From Hypsibius dujardini (lineage: Eukaryota; Tardigrada; Eutardigrada; Parachela; Hypsibiidae): a stretch of 33,116 nt of DNA. This document shows, piece after piece, positions 31,372 to 33,116 of this stretch (position 1 is its first letter; each line of letters starts with the position of its first letter). The stretch is from positions 1-33,116 of the forward strand of contig LRSR01001007.1 of assembly GCA_001579985.1 (NCBI GenBank). Reading direction: 5' to 3'. Made by a program: the position numbers and the translations under genes. A model generated the notes under the pieces. It had not been told where the DNA came from, did not search any database, and worked only from the letters and a program-made list of their open reading frames with translations.

Positions 31372-31487
31372 ACCTGGCAAAAACATTGCGCTAACCGAGT
31401 TAAGCCTTGTAACTCGGTCCGTGTATACAACCTTGCAATGCACGGGTTATATGGCTTAACTCGGTTAGCCCAAATTTTGTGCCACGT
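31372..31487. mobile_element. 116-bp terminal-inverted-repeat element, copy 2 (partner at 11752-11866)
   Basis: The left arm (TGGCAAAAACATTGCGCTAA, continuing CCGAGTTAAGCC) and the inverted right arm (TGGCACAAAATTTGGGCTAA, continuing the same way) pair over about 34 bp. The arms are longer and better paired near the centre than in copy 1. Confidence 0.82.
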
Positions 31488-32076
31488 GCGAAATGCCGAC
31501 TGCTGATTACTTTTCTCGTAAAATGGTTAATTTTGATTCGATAAATACCGTCCACCGTGGCGATGGCCAGCCGAAAGGAATCTCAGCGTGTGCCACGTTT
31601 TACAAATTATCATCACCATCATCATCACCACCGCGCACACAGTTCCTGTGCACCGGAAGTACGTCTAATCTCAGGAGTCAAGAGAGCACGACCCACGCGC
31701 GACTTTAAGCGAGGACACATTAGCAGCGCCTCTCCAGAGATCTTCCAGAGCCATTATATGGAAAATAATGGGGATCTTTTCCGAAAAGTCGTGCCATTAC
31801 CGATCTAGTCCATCTCCATCCTCATTCAGACGGGATAATTATTAATGGTAGGGGTTGTTTGCCGTGCCCAAGAGGGCGACAGTTAAGTTTAGCCCAATAT
31901 CTGGACAATCTTGCACGATCGCGTCGGTATAACAGCCGATAGCAGCGCCGTTTAAGCAAGCAGACAAAGAAGCAAACAACCAGGTAGGTAGCCACGTAGA
32001 TCGACGACAGACATACAGACAAATATATAGCCCGAGAGATACAGACATAGAGACCTATAGGCAGTTACAGCAACTC

Positions 32077-32078
<2 letters not shown>
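31488..32078. other. Gene-free stretch with one small His-rich open frame
   Basis: From the ATG at 31563 an 81-codon frame runs to 31808. It has seven consecutive His codons from a CAT/CAC triplet run and a basic middle. No family is recognised and it contains an internal GTACGT donor-like site, so I do not call it a gene. The rest is unremarkable. Confidence 0.35.
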
Positions 32079-32110
<32 letters not shown>

Positions 32111-32155
32111 TACAGACAGACAGACAGACAGACAGACATACAGACAGACAGACGC
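32079..32155. repeat. CAGA array
   Basis: Almost pure (CAGA)n with two CATA interruptions, about 200 bp past the GPCR stop codon. Confidence 0.95.
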
Positions 32156-32357
32156 AAACATCTAGAAGCATCGAGCGAGCAGTAGCTCTTAGAGACTCTC
32201 GTGGGTCTAGTTTTCGGTCATTTTGTGTTCGTTAGCCTGTAGTCCCTAATACTTTACGTACGTACCCAAATGTATAGTTCGCTTAACGGCAGAGTCCCGG
32301 TAGAGGTGCTAATTTGCCGAATAGCTGGCTATTCCCGATTTGGGGTGCGCCGCTTTA

Positions 32358-32832
32358 TCACAGTAGCGTCTCGCTCTCCTTAGCCTCATTCTCTTTGGCC
32401 GGTCCTTCGTCGCTGTTGGCGGGCGTATCCCCAGAGACCTGCGCCACCACAGTCCTATTGAATGTTTCATCGTCGTTATCGGCGGTCGAGATAAACACAG
32501 TGCCGTTCTCTGAACAACCGCCGCCGTTACGCAGCTGAGTGCGCCGCCGTTTGGAGCCGACGCGGACCCCATTGCGGGTGTCCTGGGTGAACTGCTTCGC
32601 TCGGATGAAGAGCTCCTTAAAGGTCTCCCGGAACTGCCGCGACATGCTGCAGTAGATGGGGAAGTAGATGCTGTAGCTTAACGCTATGCAGAGGTTGGAG
32701 AAGAGGATGAGGATGTGCATGATGTTCTCGGGAATGATGTCGACGCCCCACGTCTGTTGGATGATGAAGATGACTAGGGCGCAGGCCAGGGGAAGCTCCA
32801 CGGCGAGGAATACGAATACGACTGCCACCAAC
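32358..32832 (-). CDS. Rhodopsin-family peptide GPCR, last coding exon only
   Basis: A 158-codon exon follows an acceptor (TTTATAG) and ends at TGA; upstream exons lie beyond the window end. It encodes TM6 (LVAVVFVFLAVELPLACALV), an extracellular loop (QQTWGVDIIPENI), TM7 (ILILFSNLCIALSYSIYFPI) and helix 8 (YCSMSRQFRETFKELF). TM6 has E in place of the toggle Trp before the Pro (VELP), and TM7 reads YFPIY where NPxxY is usual. This fits the orphan, FMRFamide/myosuppressin-like groups of invertebrate receptors, but the exact subfamily is not certain. The cytoplasmic tail of about 80 residues is basic, then Ser/Thr/Glu-rich with likely phosphorylation sites (KRRRTQLR, TADNDDETFNRT). Ligand unknown. 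The reading frame opened by 1 base at the acceptor fits a phase-2 intron. Confidence 0.82.
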
Positions 32833-33116
32833 CTATAAATAAACGAAATATAACTCGCGTTCCTTCCAATATTGAAGACGCAGTTTGAGGATGATTGTAT
32901 GAAGGAAAACATGCATTGTTCCTGTATGAGGCCTGTTCTGACTTTTTTTTTTGCTCGGGATTTCGTTGTACACATACATTCACACGCATGGCCAAACCCT
33001 TGGGTGACTGAGTTAAAGTCAGTTTGAAGTCTTATCCGGTTACCTTGTTCAAGACTTAAAATTGATAGAGATACAAATAGACAAACAGAAAAACAGACAG
33101 ACAGACAGACAGACAG
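32833..33116. other. Intron of the GPCR gene, running off the window, ending in a CAGA array
   Basis: No further GPCR exon is visible. 33079-33116 is (CAGA)n cut by the window edge. Confidence 0.65.

Overview
The window is nuclear DNA of a multicellular animal. Protein homology is split into short exons with GT-AG introns. There is one eukaryotic tRNA gene and abundant intronic microsatellite. The families point to an ecdysozoan invertebrate: an arthropod-type gustatory receptor, an animal small heat shock protein, a ZIP4/12-type zinc transporter and a peptide-type GPCR. A compact-genome group such as tardigrades is my best guess, at low confidence; the sequence alone does not fix the phylum.

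Layout. (1) 198-3857 +: a complete RUNDC3-like RUN-domain gene in 8 exons, with tandem repeats and a TA-flanked MITE in its introns. (2) 4830-7290 +: a complete gustatory-receptor-like 7TM gene with one long exon and three short 3' exons. (3) 7791-11585 -: a complete WDTC1/adipose gene (WD40-TPR-WD40) in 7 exons. (4) 12803-12875 -: tRNA-Ala(AGC), lying between two TGTGTC microsatellites. (5) 14364-18202 +: a ZIP4/ZIP12-like zinc transporter in 11 exons. (6) 18532-20010 -: a small heat shock protein in 4 exons, with a TATA box and a candidate heat-shock element upstream. (7) 20.0-21.7 kb: the divergent intergenic region, with an AT-rich block, a very GC-rich palindrome and an assembly gap. (8) 21720-25193 +: kanadaptin (SLC4A1AP; FHA domain) in 6 exons. 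(9) 25.2-32.3 kb: about 7 kb with no gene I can recognise, holding a hAT-like MITE, foldbacks and AT-rich repeats. (10) 32358-32832 -: the last coding exon of a rhodopsin-type peptide GPCR whose other exons lie beyond the window.

The genes do not form an operon or a pathway; they are ordinary neighbours in both orientations. For the six complete protein genes I joined exons by hand. Every junction keeps frame and family alignment, and the resulting lengths (RUNDC3 419 aa, GR 447 aa, WDTC1 687 aa, ZIP 702 aa, sHSP 187 aa, kanadaptin 715 aa) are close to those usual for the families. The weakest junction is the end of ZIP exon 3.

The most notable non-genic signals are the repeats. CAGA/TGTC arrays recur in introns of four genes. 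There are three short inverted-repeat element types with recognisable ends, one with its empty target site preserved next door. A near-perfect GC hairpin sits beside the assembly gap. I see no convincing new multi-gene system.
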